Below the pieces are notes generated by a model that made no database searches, was not told where the DNA came from, and saw nothing but the letters and a program-made list of their open reading frames with translations. This document shows positions 1 through 7,031 of a DNA stretch of 14,722 nt, piece by piece. The stretch spans positions 1-14,722 of the forward strand of contig JBHJOF010000312.1 in NCBI GenBank assembly GCA_050330055.1, given 5' to 3'. How positions within the stretch are numbered: position 1 is the stretch's first letter; every line of letters begins with the position of its first letter. The stretch comes from JBHJOF01 sp050330055 (GTDB lineage Bacteria > Pseudomonadota > Alphaproteobacteria > Kiloniellales > JAKSDN01). The position numbers and the translations under genes are program-made.

Positions 1-65
1 GCTTCATCGAACGCTGGAGCAGGCAGCATCCCTACGACCCGCGGCGCAAGGCGGGGATAACGTGA
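1..65 (+). CDS. C-terminal end of a probable CbpA/DnaJ-like J-domain co-chaperone (5' partial)
   Basis: The frame starting at base 3 is open and ends at TGA 63-65. It encodes about 20 residues ending FIERWSRQHPYDPRRKAGIT. The stop overlaps the GTG start of cbpM (GTGA, 62-65), so the two are translationally coupled. CbpM partners are CbpA-type DnaJ proteins, and a tail with aromatic/basic residues and a -HPYDPR- motif fits the C-terminus of alphaproteobacterial DnaJ C-domain proteins that I remember. CbpA proteins are Hsp70 co-chaperones with a J domain and a DnaJ C-terminal peptide-binding domain. Only the last residues are visible, so the identity rests mainly on the overlap with cbpM and on synteny with fabI and aroC downstream. 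Two other frames are also open in these few bases. Confidence 0.5.
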   Translation, partial: FIERWSRQHPYDPRRKAGIT

Positions 66-409
66 GCGGCGGCCGGCACGCCCTGGTGACGATCGACGCC
101 GTGCTGGCAGACGGCGACGTCAACCGCCGCGAGCTGATCGCCTGGATCGAGCAGAAATGGGTGCTGCCGGTCGAGCAGGAGGGCAGCTATCTCTTCAACG
201 AGGCCGACCGCGCGCGGGTCAAGCTGATCGTCGAGCTGCGCCGCGACCTGGCGATCAACGACGAGGCCATGCCGGTGGTGCTGCAGCTGCTCGACCAGAT
301 CTACGCGCTGCGCCGCAGCCTGAGCGACCTGCAGCACGCCATCGGCAAGCTCCCCGACGACGCCCGCGCCGAGCTCGACCGCCACCTGCCGCGCGACGAC
401 GAGGCCTAG
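62..409 (+). CDS. cbpM: Chaperone modulator CbpM
   Basis: This 115-residue protein has the MerR-like CbpM pattern. An N-terminal helix-turn-helix-like part (residues about 15-45, with LIAWIEQKWVLPVE) is followed by F-NEADRARVKLIVELRRDL (about 45-65) and a helical C-terminal part (NDEAMPVVLQLLDQIYALRR, about 67-86). CbpM binds the J domain of CbpA and stops it from stimulating DnaK; it acts in the cytoplasm. The GTG start is chosen because it overlaps the upstream stop, has a G-rich stretch (GGCGGGG, 50-56) just upstream and gives the normal family length of about 100-115. Its gene partner upstream is the probable CbpA tail. The gene is followed by a long palindromic repeat and then by a convergent gene. 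Confidence 0.85.
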   Translation: MSGGRHALVTIDAVLADGDVNRRELIAWIEQKWVLPVEQEGSYLFNEADRARVKLIVELRRDLAINDEAMPVVLQLLDQIYALRRSLSDLQHAIGKLPDDARAELDRHLPRDDEA

Positions 410-440
410 CCGGCCCTTTCAGCCGCGCATACAACAAACG

Positions 441-587
441 CACCCTCACCCTCCCATCGCTTGCGCGATGGGCCCCTCCCTCTCCCCTCGAGGGAGAGGG
501 AATTTGCGGCGCACCGGTTTGTTCCCCTCTCCCTCGGAGGGGAGAGGGAGGGGCCCGCGCGCGTCAGCGCGTGGGAGGGTGAGGGTG
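441..587. repeat. Long composite palindromic intergenic repeat, copy 1
   Basis: Outer arms CACCCTCACCCTCCCA (441-456) and its exact reverse complement (572-587) enclose further nested arms. Hairpin CCCATCGC-ttgc-GCGATGGG lies at 453-472. A second pair is CCCCTCCCTCTCCCC (473-487) with GGGGAGAGGGAGGGG (539-553). A third hairpin of type CCCTCTCCC/GGGAGAGGG surrounds 485-500. The element fills the gap between convergent cbpM and the yihY-like gene, so its RNA form may act as a bidirectional terminator. A closely related element lies at 9010-9153. Similar CCCTCACCCTCCCA-type elements are scattered in alphaproteobacterial genomes (general knowledge). There is no ORF inside that could code for a mover. 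Confidence 0.85.
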
Positions 588-621
588 ACAAGAGAAGAGT
601 TAGTCGCGCTCGCGATCGTAC

Positions 622-1914
622 TTAGCCACCATCTCTTTCATCGCTCTCGCGCAGCAGCGAGGCGACGTCGCGGTCCAGCCAGTCCTGGCTCGCGGCGACC
701 AGGCGGGCGACCGTCTGCTCGGCCGGCTGCGGCCAGCCCTCGCCGGGCCCGGGGTCGAGGCCGACCTGCTTGGCCAGCACACCGAGCGGCAGGCCGCCGA
801 GATCTCGGGCCAACAGCCAGCGGCCGCGGAACGAGCGCTCGGCCAGCCCGGCGTTGCGCAGCCGGCGCAGCATGAGGTCGGTCTCGGCCGGCGTTGCCGG
901 CAGGCCGCGGACCAGGGAGCTCTCCTTCAGCGCGCCGCCCTTCTGGCTGGCGCGGTAGAGCCGGCCGAGCAGCGCCAGCGCCAAGGTGAGCTGCTCCCCC
1001 GGCGTGATCGCCTGGCGCTCGCGCGCCAAGGCCGTGCGCCATTCCGGCAGGGCCGCCGCGACCTCGGCGCCCAGCAGCACCACGACCCAGGAGAGGTACA
1101 TCCACAGCAGGAAGACCGGCACCGCCGCCAGCGCGCCGTAGATCGCCTCGTAGGAGGTGAAGCTGCGCACGTAGGCGCCGAAGCCGGCCTTCAGCAGCTC
1201 GAACAGAAGGGCGGCGACCAGGCCGCCGAGCAGGGCATGGCCGGGATGCACCGGCCGGTTCGGCACCACGTAATAAAGCAGCGCAAAGCCCAGGGTCGAA
1301 AGCGCGATGGAGATCAGCCGCGCGAACTCCAGCAGCCAGCTGGTGTAGGCCGTTGCGGCGGCGTATTGGACCATGGCGAAGGCGTAGCTGGAGACCGACA
1401 GCGACGCGCCGAGCAGCAGCGGCCCCAGGCTGAGCAGGGCCCAGTAGACCAGGAAGCGCAGGGCCAGCGAGCGCGGATCGGGCACCCGCCAGATCTGGTT
1501 CAGCGCCGCGTCGATATTGTTCAGCAGCAGCAGGGCGATGATCGCAAACGCCAGAACGCCCGGCCCGGTCGCCCTGCTGGCGTTCGCGATGAAGCCGGTC
1601 AGGCGATTGGTCACTGCCTCGCCGGTCTCGGGGATGAAGTTCTCGAGGATCAGCGCCTGGAGCTGGGCGCGGATCGAGTCGAAAGCGGGAAAGGCCGAGA
1701 GCACACCGAGCGCGATCGCCAGCAGCGGCACCAGGGAGAGCAGCGAGACGTAGCCCAGGCCCGCCGCCTTCTGCGGACAACCGTCATCGACGAAGCGCCG
1801 CCCGGTATAGGCCAGGAAGCGTCCGATGTGCTGGACCCGCGCCGCCACGCGCAGCCAGGCCCGGATGCGTCCGACCCAGCGGTCGGCGGCTGCCCGAGGC
1901 AAGACGGTCGTCAT
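622..1914 (-). CDS. YihY/BrkB-family inner membrane protein
   Basis: This is a 430-residue multi-pass membrane protein of the YihY (BrkB/UPF0761, once misnamed RNase BN) family. Hydrophobic segments lie near residues 50-73, 119-142, 153-178, 193-216, 228-247 and 266-290. The last of these, with FLLWMYLSWVVVLLGAEVAA, is the family hallmark. A soluble C-terminal tail from about residue 300 has a winged-helix-like pattern (TPAETDLMLRRLRNAGLAER) and makes the protein longer than E. coli YihY (about 290). The molecular role of the family is not settled. The ATG at 1914 has no clear ribosome binding site and lies inside the perfect 12-base palindrome CATGCCGGCATG. The gene is convergent with cbpM and divergent from fabI, with its own strand break inside an otherwise plus-strand block. 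Confidence 0.85.
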   Translation of the reverse strand: MTTVLPRAAADRWVGRIRAWLRVAARVQHIGRFLAYTGRRFVDDGCPQKAAGLGYVSLLSLVPLLAIALGVLSAFPAFDSIRAQLQALILENFIPETGEAVTNRLTGFIANASRATGPGVLAFAIIALLLLNNIDAALNQIWRVPDPRSLALRFLVYWALLSLGPLLLGASLSVSSYAFAMVQYAAATAYTSWLLEFARLISIALSTLGFALLYYVVPNRPVHPGHALLGGLVAALLFELLKAGFGAYVRSFTSYEAIYGALAAVPVFLLWMYLSWVVVLLGAEVAAALPEWRTALARERQAITPGEQLTLALALLGRLYRASQKGGALKESSLVRGLPATPAETDLMLRRLRNAGLAERSFRGRWLLARDLGGLPLGVLAKQVGLDPGPGEGWPQPAEQTVARLVAASQDWLDRDVASLLRESDERDGG

Positions 1915-1923
1915 GCCGGCATG
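1912..1923. repeat. Perfect 12-base palindrome at the yihY-like start codon
   Basis: CATGCCGGCATG reads the same on both strands and contains the start codon of the minus-strand membrane protein gene at 1912-1914. Because of the symmetry there is also an ATG on the plus strand, which opens no useful frame. The palindrome may be chance in GC-rich DNA, or it may fold near the start codon, where no Shine-Dalgarno sequence is seen. Confidence 0.5.
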
Positions 1924-1970
1924 CTAGAGGATTCCAGTCCCAGGCACGAGGCCTTGGGGCGTGGACGGCG

Positions 1971-2120
1971 TGTCGGGGACAGTCCCCTCAGGTCAGGGGG
2001 CTGTACCCGAAGCGCAGCGGAGGGGCCTGTCCCCGGATCGCTTCGCTCGGACGGGCGGCATCTCGGGGACAGTCCCCTTCGGGTACAGTCCCCTTGGATC
2101 CAGGGCCTGTCCCCCGATCG
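1971..2120. repeat. Cluster of GGGGACAGTCCCC REP-like repeats (two composite units)
   Basis: The perfect 13-base palindrome GGGGACAGTCCCC occurs at 1975-1987 and 2065-2077. Each is followed about 50 bases on by the related end GGGCCTGTCCCC(C/G)GATCG (2023-2040 and 2103-2120). GGGGGCTGTACCCGAAG (about 1997-2012) is the near-exact inverse of CTTCGGGTACAGTCCCC (about 2078-2093). The layout is two tandem units of opposed half-sites. GGGGACAG-type palindromes are known to me as REP elements linked with RAYT (REP-associated tyrosine, IS200-like) transposases. No transposase is in this window. The cluster takes most of the distal part of the 341-base gap between the yihY-like gene and fabI. Confidence 0.75.
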
Positions 2121-2200
2121 GTTTCCGGCATTTCGTGGATAGTCGCCTCCCAGTTCGGTACCGGCAACCAGCACCACCCCCGACATCTTGGGGGCGCAGA

Positions 2201-2228
2201 TTGACCCCCCGCCCCCATGGTGTAGGAT
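2201..2228 (+). promoter_or_regulatory. Predicted sigma70-type promoter of fabI-aroC
   Basis: TTGACC (2201-2206) and TAGGAT (2223-2228) are 16 bases apart. This puts the start of transcription near 2235 and gives a leader of about 20 bases before ATG 2256. The -35 box differs by one base and the -10 box by two from the consensus. It is the best-matching pair I found in the gap. The call is by eye only. Confidence 0.55.
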
Positions 2229-2255
2229 GCCGGCCACTCCGGCCGGAAGGCCACC

Positions 2256-3110
2256 ATGCCAGGGACTTCGATGCCCGAACGCCAACCGCTGATGGCCGGC
2301 AAGCGCGGCCTCGTCATGGGAGTCGCGAACGACCGCTCGATCGCCTGGGGCATCGCCAGCGCGGTGCGCGAGCACGGCGCCGAGCTCGCCTTCACCTACC
2401 AAGGCGAGGCGCTGGAAAAGCGGGTACGGCCGCTCGCCGAATCGGTCGGCTCCAACATCGTGCTGCCGTGCGACGTCACCGACGACGCCAGCATCGACGG
2501 CGTCTTCAATGCGCTCAAGAAGACCTGGGACGGGCTTGACTTCCTGGTGCACGCGATCGCCTACTCCGACAAGGACGAGCTGAAGGGCAAGTATGTCAAC
2601 ACCAGCCGCGACAACTTCGTGCGCAGCCTGGACATCTCCTGCTTCTCCTTCACCGCGGTGGCGCAGCGCGCCGTGCCGCTGATGGGGCCGGGCGGCAGCC
2701 TGCTGACACTCTCCTACTACGGCGCCGAGCGCGTCATGCCGCATTACAACGTCATGGGCGTGGCCAAGGCGGCGCTCGAGGCCTCGGTGCGCTACCTGGC
2801 GAGCGACCTGGGCGGCAGCGGCATCCGGGTCAACGCCATCTCGGCCGGGCCGATCCGCACGCTGGCAGCCTCCGGCATCGGCGATTTCCGCTATATCCTG
2901 AAGTGGAACGAGTACAACTCGCCGCTGCGCCGCAACGTCACCATCGACCAGGTCGGCGGCGCCGCGCTCTACCTGCTCTCCGACCTGTCGCGCGCGGTGA
3001 CCGGCGAGGTGCACCACGTCGACTGCGGCTATCACACCGTCGGCATGATGGCGGTCGACGCCGCGCCCCAGGTCGCCAAGCTGCTGCAGGGCCTTGCGCC
3101 CGAGTCCTGA
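2256..3110 (+). CDS. fabI: Enoyl-[acyl-carrier-protein] reductase (NADH) FabI
   Basis: This 284-residue atypical short-chain dehydrogenase reduces trans-2-enoyl-ACP in the last step of each type II fatty acid elongation cycle, in the cytoplasm. The nucleotide-binding motif GVANDRSIAWGIA is at 22-34. The FabI catalytic pattern Y-x6-Y-x6-K is conserved as Y154, Y164 and K171, in SYYGAERVMPHYNVMGVAKA. AGPIRTLAASGI (197-208) is the substrate-loop start that is also part of the triclosan/diazaborine site in the family. Start choice: ATG 2256 has GGAAGG five bases upstream; ATG 2271 has AGGGA five bases upstream and is equally possible, changing only five residues. aroC follows 34 bases after the stop on the same strand, so co-transcription is likely. 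FabI is a classical drug target and no resistance-type change is obvious to me. Confidence 0.97.
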   Translation: MPGTSMPERQPLMAGKRGLVMGVANDRSIAWGIASAVREHGAELAFTYQGEALEKRVRPLAESVGSNIVLPCDVTDDASIDGVFNALKKTWDGLDFLVHAIAYSDKDELKGKYVNTSRDNFVRSLDISCFSFTAVAQRAVPLMGPGGSLLTLSYYGAERVMPHYNVMGVAKAALEASVRYLASDLGGSGIRVNAISAGPIRTLAASGIGDFRYILKWNEYNSPLRRNVTIDQVGGAALYLLSDLSRAVTGEVHHVDCGYHTVGMMAVDAAPQVAKLLQGLAPES

Positions 3111-3144
3111 GCCCGCTCCGGGCACGATCTGACGGATAGGCGCC

Positions 3145-4227
3145 ATGAGCGGCAACAGCTTCGGGCAGATCTTCCGCTTCACCACCTGGGGCGAGAGCCA
3201 CGGGCCGGCGATCGGCTGCGTCGTCGAGGGCGTGCCGCCACGCATCCCGCTGGACGAGGGCGACATCCAGCAGTGGCTCGACAAGCGCCGGCCGGGCCAG
3301 TCGCGCTTCACCACCCAGCGCCGCGAGCCGGACGCGGTGCGCATCCTCTCCGGCCTGTTCGAGGGCCAGACCACCGGCGCGCCGATCGGGCTCATCATCG
3401 ACAACGTCGACCAGCGCTCCAAGGACTACGGCGACATCAAGGACAAGTTCCGGCCGGGCCACGCCGACTACACCTACTGGGCCAAGTACGGCATCCGCGA
3501 CTATCGCGGCGGCGGCCGCTCATCGGCGCGCGAGACCGCCATGCGGGTCGCCGCCGGCGGCATCGCGCGCAAGGTCCTGGACCACCTGCTGCCGGTGCCG
3601 GTGGCGATCCGCGGCGCCCTGGTCCAGGTCGGGCCGCACCAGGTCGACCGGGCCAACTGGGACTGGGACCAGGTCGAGGCCAACCCGCTCTGGTGCCCCG
3701 ACAAGGCGGCGGCCGAGGCCTGGGCCGACTATCTCGACGAGATGCGCAAAGAGGGCTCGTCGGTCGGCGCCGTGGTCGAGGTGACGGCGAGCAACGTTCC
3801 GGTTGGCCTGGGCGCGCCGGTTTACGACAAGCTCGACGCCGATCTCGCCAAGGCGATGATGTCGATCAACGCGGTCAAGGGCGTCGAGATCGGCGCCGGT
3901 TTCGGCGCTGCGGCCTTGAGCGGCGAGGAGAACGCCGACGAGATGCGCATGCGCGACGGCCGGGTCGAGTTCCTCTCCAACAACGCCGGCGGCATCCTGG
4001 GCGGCATCTCGAGCGGCCAGGACATCGTGGTGCGCTTCGCCGTCAAGCCGACCAGCTCGATCCTGACGCCGCGCCGCACCGTCGACGTGCATGGCCAGGA
4101 CACGGAAATCTCAACAAAAGGCCGCCACGACCCCTGCGTCGGCATCCGCGCCGTGCCGATCGGCGAAGCCATGATGGCCGTGGTGCTGGCGGATCATCTG
4201 CTGCGGCATCGGGCGCAGTGTGGGTAG
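3145..4227 (+). CDS. aroC: Chorismate synthase AroC
   Basis: This 360-residue enzyme converts 5-enolpyruvylshikimate-3-phosphate to chorismate with reduced FMN, the last step of the shikimate pathway leading to aromatic amino acids, folate and quinones. All three family signatures are present: GESHGPAIGCVVEGVP (16-31), RGGGRSSARETAMRVAAG (near 121-138) and KGRHDPCVGIRAVPIGEA (near 329-346). The length is normal for the bifunctional-independent bacterial form. ATG 3145 is preceded by GGATAGG (3134-3140), and the N-terminus MSGNSFGQIFRFTTWGESHG matches the family start. The gene lies just behind fabI and probably shares its promoter. Two short hairpins follow the stop before a convergent gene. 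Confidence 0.98.
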   Translation: MSGNSFGQIFRFTTWGESHGPAIGCVVEGVPPRIPLDEGDIQQWLDKRRPGQSRFTTQRREPDAVRILSGLFEGQTTGAPIGLIIDNVDQRSKDYGDIKDKFRPGHADYTYWAKYGIRDYRGGGRSSARETAMRVAAGGIARKVLDHLLPVPVAIRGALVQVGPHQVDRANWDWDQVEANPLWCPDKAAAEAWADYLDEMRKEGSSVGAVVEVTASNVPVGLGAPVYDKLDADLAKAMMSINAVKGVEIGAGFGAAALSGEENADEMRMRDGRVEFLSNNAGGILGGISSGQDIVVRFAVKPTSSILTPRRTVDVHGQDTEISTKGRHDPCVGIRAVPIGEAMMAVVLADHLLRHRAQCG

Positions 4228-4233
4228 GGGAAG

Positions 4234-4274
4234 CCCGGTAGCAAACCGGGTGGCGCGAGCAGGACGAACTGCTC
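4234..4274. terminator. Two short hairpins between convergent aroC and the unknown membrane gene
   Basis: CCCGGT-agcaa-ACCGGG (4234-4250) and GAGCAG-gacgaa-CTGCTC (4257-4274) are two perfect 6-base-pair stems in the 59-base gap between the convergent stops. Neither is followed by a run of T on either strand, so rho-independent action is doubtful; they could still shape the 3' ends. Confidence 0.3.
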
Positions 4275-4286
4275 AGGGCCTTACGA

Positions 4287-6053
4287 TCAAATTTCCGACT
4301 TTGCGATCTTGCGGATGTCGGCGATGGCCGTGCTGCCCATCAGGAAGCCCAGCGTGCCCGCGACCGTCATACCCGTGAGGATGCGGCCGAACTGAATCTC
4401 CTGGCCGACTCGGAGCACCTGCGCCATGCGCGTTCCCAGATGAATGTGCAGGGCGAAGACCAGCATCGACACCAGCAGGAACACGGCGGCCAGAATCAGG
4501 CCGTCGAACAGCCGCGGCACTAGCCTGCCCAAACCATCGGCCCAGGAAATGCGCGAGATTCGGCAGATGGCCACCGAGGCAAAGGTCGGCAACAGGGCCC
4601 AGGGAAGGACGTCCGTGAACTGGAGGCTCTCACCGCTTGTCCCGGCCCGGCCGAAGGACAGCTTGGTGTAGACGTCCTCGCCGCCACTGCCTGCCAAGCT
4701 GGGCAGCACCGCATAGAAGGCCTGAGCCATGGCGATCGAGAACTGCACGAAGAGGAACAGCAGGAAGCTCATGAAGCCGGCGGCGGCGAAGGCAGCCCAG
4801 GGGGTATGTGGGCGCCGCGCCAGGGTCCGGTTCGAGCCGATCATGGCGCCGCAGAGGATGGCGAAAGCGTAGATGAGGCCGATCTTCCACACGACGATCA
4901 CGCTTGGACCGCCCCGGTCCGTGAACAGCAGAATCACGAGGAAGACCGAGACGACGATGATGATGGTCAGGCAGAACAGCTTGACGATGTTATCCATCGT
5001 CAGGCGATTGATCTCGCCGAGCCCGCGAAAGCCCGCCTCCTTGATCTTCTGCAGCCGGCCAGCCGCTTCTTCGCCAGAATAGACGATGGACTCGGCCGCC
5101 AGCGTGGATATCCGGTGCAGCAGGATGCCGTACTCGGCCAGGAAGTAGTTCTGAATCTTCCTGATATAGCCGGCGAATTCCTCGGAATCCATCTCCAGGG
5201 TATCGTTGATCTGAGCCCGTTGCGGCGAATAGTCGACGAGGATGACCGAGCCCTTGTCGCCGCCCACCGCCTGCAGCCGCTTGGGCTCCGCGGACGCCCT
5301 TAGAGGAATGTCGTTGGCGGCAATCTGCTGGCCCTGCTGATGCGAGTGCCTGAGGGCGCGGATAATGTGGAAGGCATGCGCCGTCTTGCGGTTGTCAGTC
5401 TTCTCCAGGTCGCGCAGCTCCTGCTCCTCCCCTGGATTGAGCACCTTGGCTGAAGATCTCTGCCACTGGCCGACGTGGCGCAGGAGGCACGCGACTTTGC
5501 GCCACTGCGTCACCACCGCGATGTCGCCGGATATCAGGCGATTGTCGGTGAAGCGCACATCGTGGTCCTGCAGCTTGCGCCGGTTCTCCGCGACCTCGAG
5601 GTCGCTAGGATCGAAGGGGATGGTCTCCAGGGCCGCCCGCAATTTCTGCATCTCGTCTTCCAGATGCTCGGTGCTGTGCAGCCACGCGAGCACCCGCCGG
5701 TCTAGCCTGTTGACGGGTTCGATCTTCAAGCAGAGATGGATCACGCCGAGCGAGAAGAGCGGGGCGAGCGGTGCCGTTTCGCCGCCCAGCAGCACCTTGA
5801 GGTCCGCGAGCAGAGTTACGTTGCTCGACACTCTGTTGGCCAGCTCGGCGCCATACTGGCCACCGAACACGATGACGCCGGTGCCGCCGACGAAGACGAC
5901 GAGATAGGAGAAGACATAGATGAACCGGGCCGCCAGAACCCAATCCGATTGCAGATGCTGGCCTCTGGTCGGGCCGAGCGCTCGATGGGTCGCCCAGCCA
6001 ACAATCCAGAGCGTCCCGAGCAGATAGCTGAGAATGGCGATCCAATGGGTCAT
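4287..6053 (-). CDS. Large multi-pass membrane protein of unknown function with central soluble domain
   Basis: I do not recognise the family. From ATG 6053 the protein has 588 residues. Hydrophobic segments lie near 4-24, 42-64, (weak) 96-110, 356-377, 385-406, 419-449, 481-499, 515-538 and 558-577. A soluble, charged, mostly helical region at about 111-355 is bracketed by these, with coiled-coil-like stretches (LHSTEHLEDEMQKLRAALE near 125-143; EEAAGRLQKIKEAGFRGLGE near 328-347). No nuclease, kinase, transporter or ion-channel signature was seen. A TTG at 6077 would add eight residues, but neither start has a strong ribosome binding site. Two coding lines counted by hand have only 52-53% G+C against about 70-77% in aroC and sppA lines, which suggests recent acquisition. 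It stands alone on its strand between aroC and the MaoC gene, with no partner gene that would show its job. Confidence 0.8.
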   Translation of the reverse strand: MTHWIAILSYLLGTLWIVGWATHRALGPTRGQHLQSDWVLAARFIYVFSYLVVFVGGTGVIVFGGQYGAELANRVSSNVTLLADLKVLLGGETAPLAPLFSLGVIHLCLKIEPVNRLDRRVLAWLHSTEHLEDEMQKLRAALETIPFDPSDLEVAENRRKLQDHDVRFTDNRLISGDIAVVTQWRKVACLLRHVGQWQRSSAKVLNPGEEQELRDLEKTDNRKTAHAFHIIRALRHSHQQGQQIAANDIPLRASAEPKRLQAVGGDKGSVILVDYSPQRAQINDTLEMDSEEFAGYIRKIQNYFLAEYGILLHRISTLAAESIVYSGEEAAGRLQKIKEAGFRGLGEINRLTMDNIVKLFCLTIIIVVSVFLVILLFTDRGGPSVIVVWKIGLIYAFAILCGAMIGSNRTLARRPHTPWAAFAAAGFMSFLLFLFVQFSIAMAQAFYAVLPSLAGSGGEDVYTKLSFGRAGTSGESLQFTDVLPWALLPTFASVAICRISRISWADGLGRLVPRLFDGLILAAVFLLVSMLVFALHIHLGTRMAQVLRVGQEIQFGRILTGMTVAGTLGFLMGSTAIADIRKIAKSEI

Positions 6054-6232
6054 GGCTACCGCCACACCGGAAAGCAATCGGCCGAAAGACGTCGCTTCGG
6101 GCGCTTCCGGGTAGAATATCCCGGCTAATCATGTCTACTGCCGACCCCGGGTTCTGTGACATTTCTCACAGGTCTTGGGACAGGCAAGATCGCGCGTTGC
6201 GCGCTGGCCGAGCGCGCCGCCAAGGTTACCGG

Positions 6233-6673
6233 TCACCCCTCTTCGCGCCGCGGCACCTTGACCACGGCTTCGCCCTGCAGGACCACCGTGTCGCCCACCT
6301 TGCACCGGCACGACAGCTTGGCCCGCTGCTTTTCTTCGTTCAGCTCGACGACCTCGACGATGGCGTCGATCGTGTCGTCGATCTTGACCGGGGCCAGGAA
6401 CTTCAGGGTCTGCGAGACATAGATGGCGCCGGGGCCCGGCAGGCGGGTGCCGATCACCGCCGAGATCAGGCTGGCGGTGTAGAGGCCGTGGGCGATGCGG
6501 CCCTTGAAGGGCGTCTTGGCGGCGAAGTGCTCCGAGAGATGGATCGGGTTGCGGTCGCCGGTGATCTCGGCGAAGCCCACCACGTCGGACGACTTGACGG
6601 TCTTCGAGTAGGTCGCCGTCATGCCGACGCTCAGGTCCTCGAAGTAGAGGGTCTCGATGGGCAGGAAGGTCAC
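6233..6673 (-). CDS. MaoC-like (R)-specific enoyl-CoA hydratase
   Basis: This 146-residue single hot-dog-fold protein of the MaoC dehydratase family probably hydrates trans-2-enoyl-CoA to (R)-3-hydroxyacyl-CoA, as PhaJ does. The hydratase-2 motif is present as G39-D40-R-N-P-I-H45, followed by K-GRIAHGLYTASLIS (57-71), where PhaJ has its conserved AHG. D40 and H45 are the expected catalytic pair. The frame stays open upstream as far as ATG 6829, but GTG 6673 is preferred. It has GAGG five bases upstream on the minus strand and gives the usual length of about 150, while the upstream extension (CPRFEQHREAP and beyond) looks like translated non-coding DNA. ATG 6724 is the alternative. The gene stands alone; a role in polyhydroxyalkanoate supply is possible but no pha gene is in the window. 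Confidence 0.85.
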   Translation of the reverse strand: MTFLPIETLYFEDLSVGMTATYSKTVKSSDVVGFAEITGDRNPIHLSEHFAAKTPFKGRIAHGLYTASLISAVIGTRLPGPGAIYVSQTLKFLAPVKIDDTIDAIVEVVELNEEKQRAKLSCRCKVGDTVVLQGEAVVKVPRREEG

Positions 6674-7031
6674 GGGTGCCTCACGGTGCTGTTCGAACCT
6701 CGGACAATACGCGATCCTGGCCATCAAGGTAGTCCCCCTTGCAGGCAGGGGAATCGCATTGGGCGAAGTTGCTGGTCGAGGGGTGACGCTTGCAGCTTGG
6801 TGACGAGTAGAAAACCGCTGCAATGCCATCCTGCGCCCTTCGAGACGCGGGCTTCGCCCGCTCCTCAGGGTTAGGCAAAATTTCCCATAGCATCAAAGGT
6901 TTATCCTCAGCCTGAGGAGGCCGCGACGCGGCTGTCTCGAAGGCCGCACGGCGGAGCGTCCGAGACACCAATAGCCACATCGAACCTTCCGCAGCTTCAT
7001 ATGCGATAGCCCTGCCCTCGCAGAGGCCCCG
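6674..7031. other. 358-base gap without a gene
   Basis: The gap lies upstream of the MaoC gene and downstream of the WYL regulator, both on the minus strand. I see no convincing coding frame. It holds three TGCAG-containing short motifs (6738-6747, 6788-6796, 6817-6826), a CCCC/GGGG inverted repeat near 6735-6751, and the degenerate long palindrome at 6837-6943. The promoter of the MaoC gene should be in the left part, but I find no clear -35/-10 pair. Confidence 0.6.
6837..6943. repeat. Degenerate long intergenic palindrome (CCTTCGAGAC type)
   Basis: Outer arms CCTTCGAGAC (6837-6846) and GTCTCGAAGG (6934-6943) are exact inverse complements. Inner arms CTCCTCAGG (6861-6869) and CCTGAGGAG (6911-6919) also match exactly. 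A small hairpin CCTCAG/CTGAGG sits at 6905-6917. The central part is A+T-rich. Elements with CTTCGAGAC and CTCCTCAGG arms are familiar to me from many alphaproteobacterial intergenic regions. It contains no gene. Confidence 0.75.

Noticed and set aside
441..587. CRISPR-like array
   Set aside because: The parts are nested inverted arms, not regularly spaced direct repeats with unique spacers; no cas gene is near.
2177..2215. Alternative CCCCC/GGGGG hairpins before fabI as a riboswitch or attenuator
   Set aside because: They lie at and upstream of the predicted -35 box, so they would not be in the transcript; runs of C and G are expected by chance here.
1911..3422. 503-residue open frame on the minus strand over fabI and the REP cluster
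   Set aside because: It lies antisense to fabI and aroC, is rich in Arg/His/Gly typical of GC-rich shadow frames, and matches no family.
4228..4286. tRNA-like or small RNA gene after aroC
   Set aside because: Only two short stems are present; no cloverleaf, no T-loop consensus and no promoter.
6674..6829. N-terminal extension of the MaoC protein
   Set aside because: It has no family resemblance, and GTG 6673 has GAGG at correct distance.
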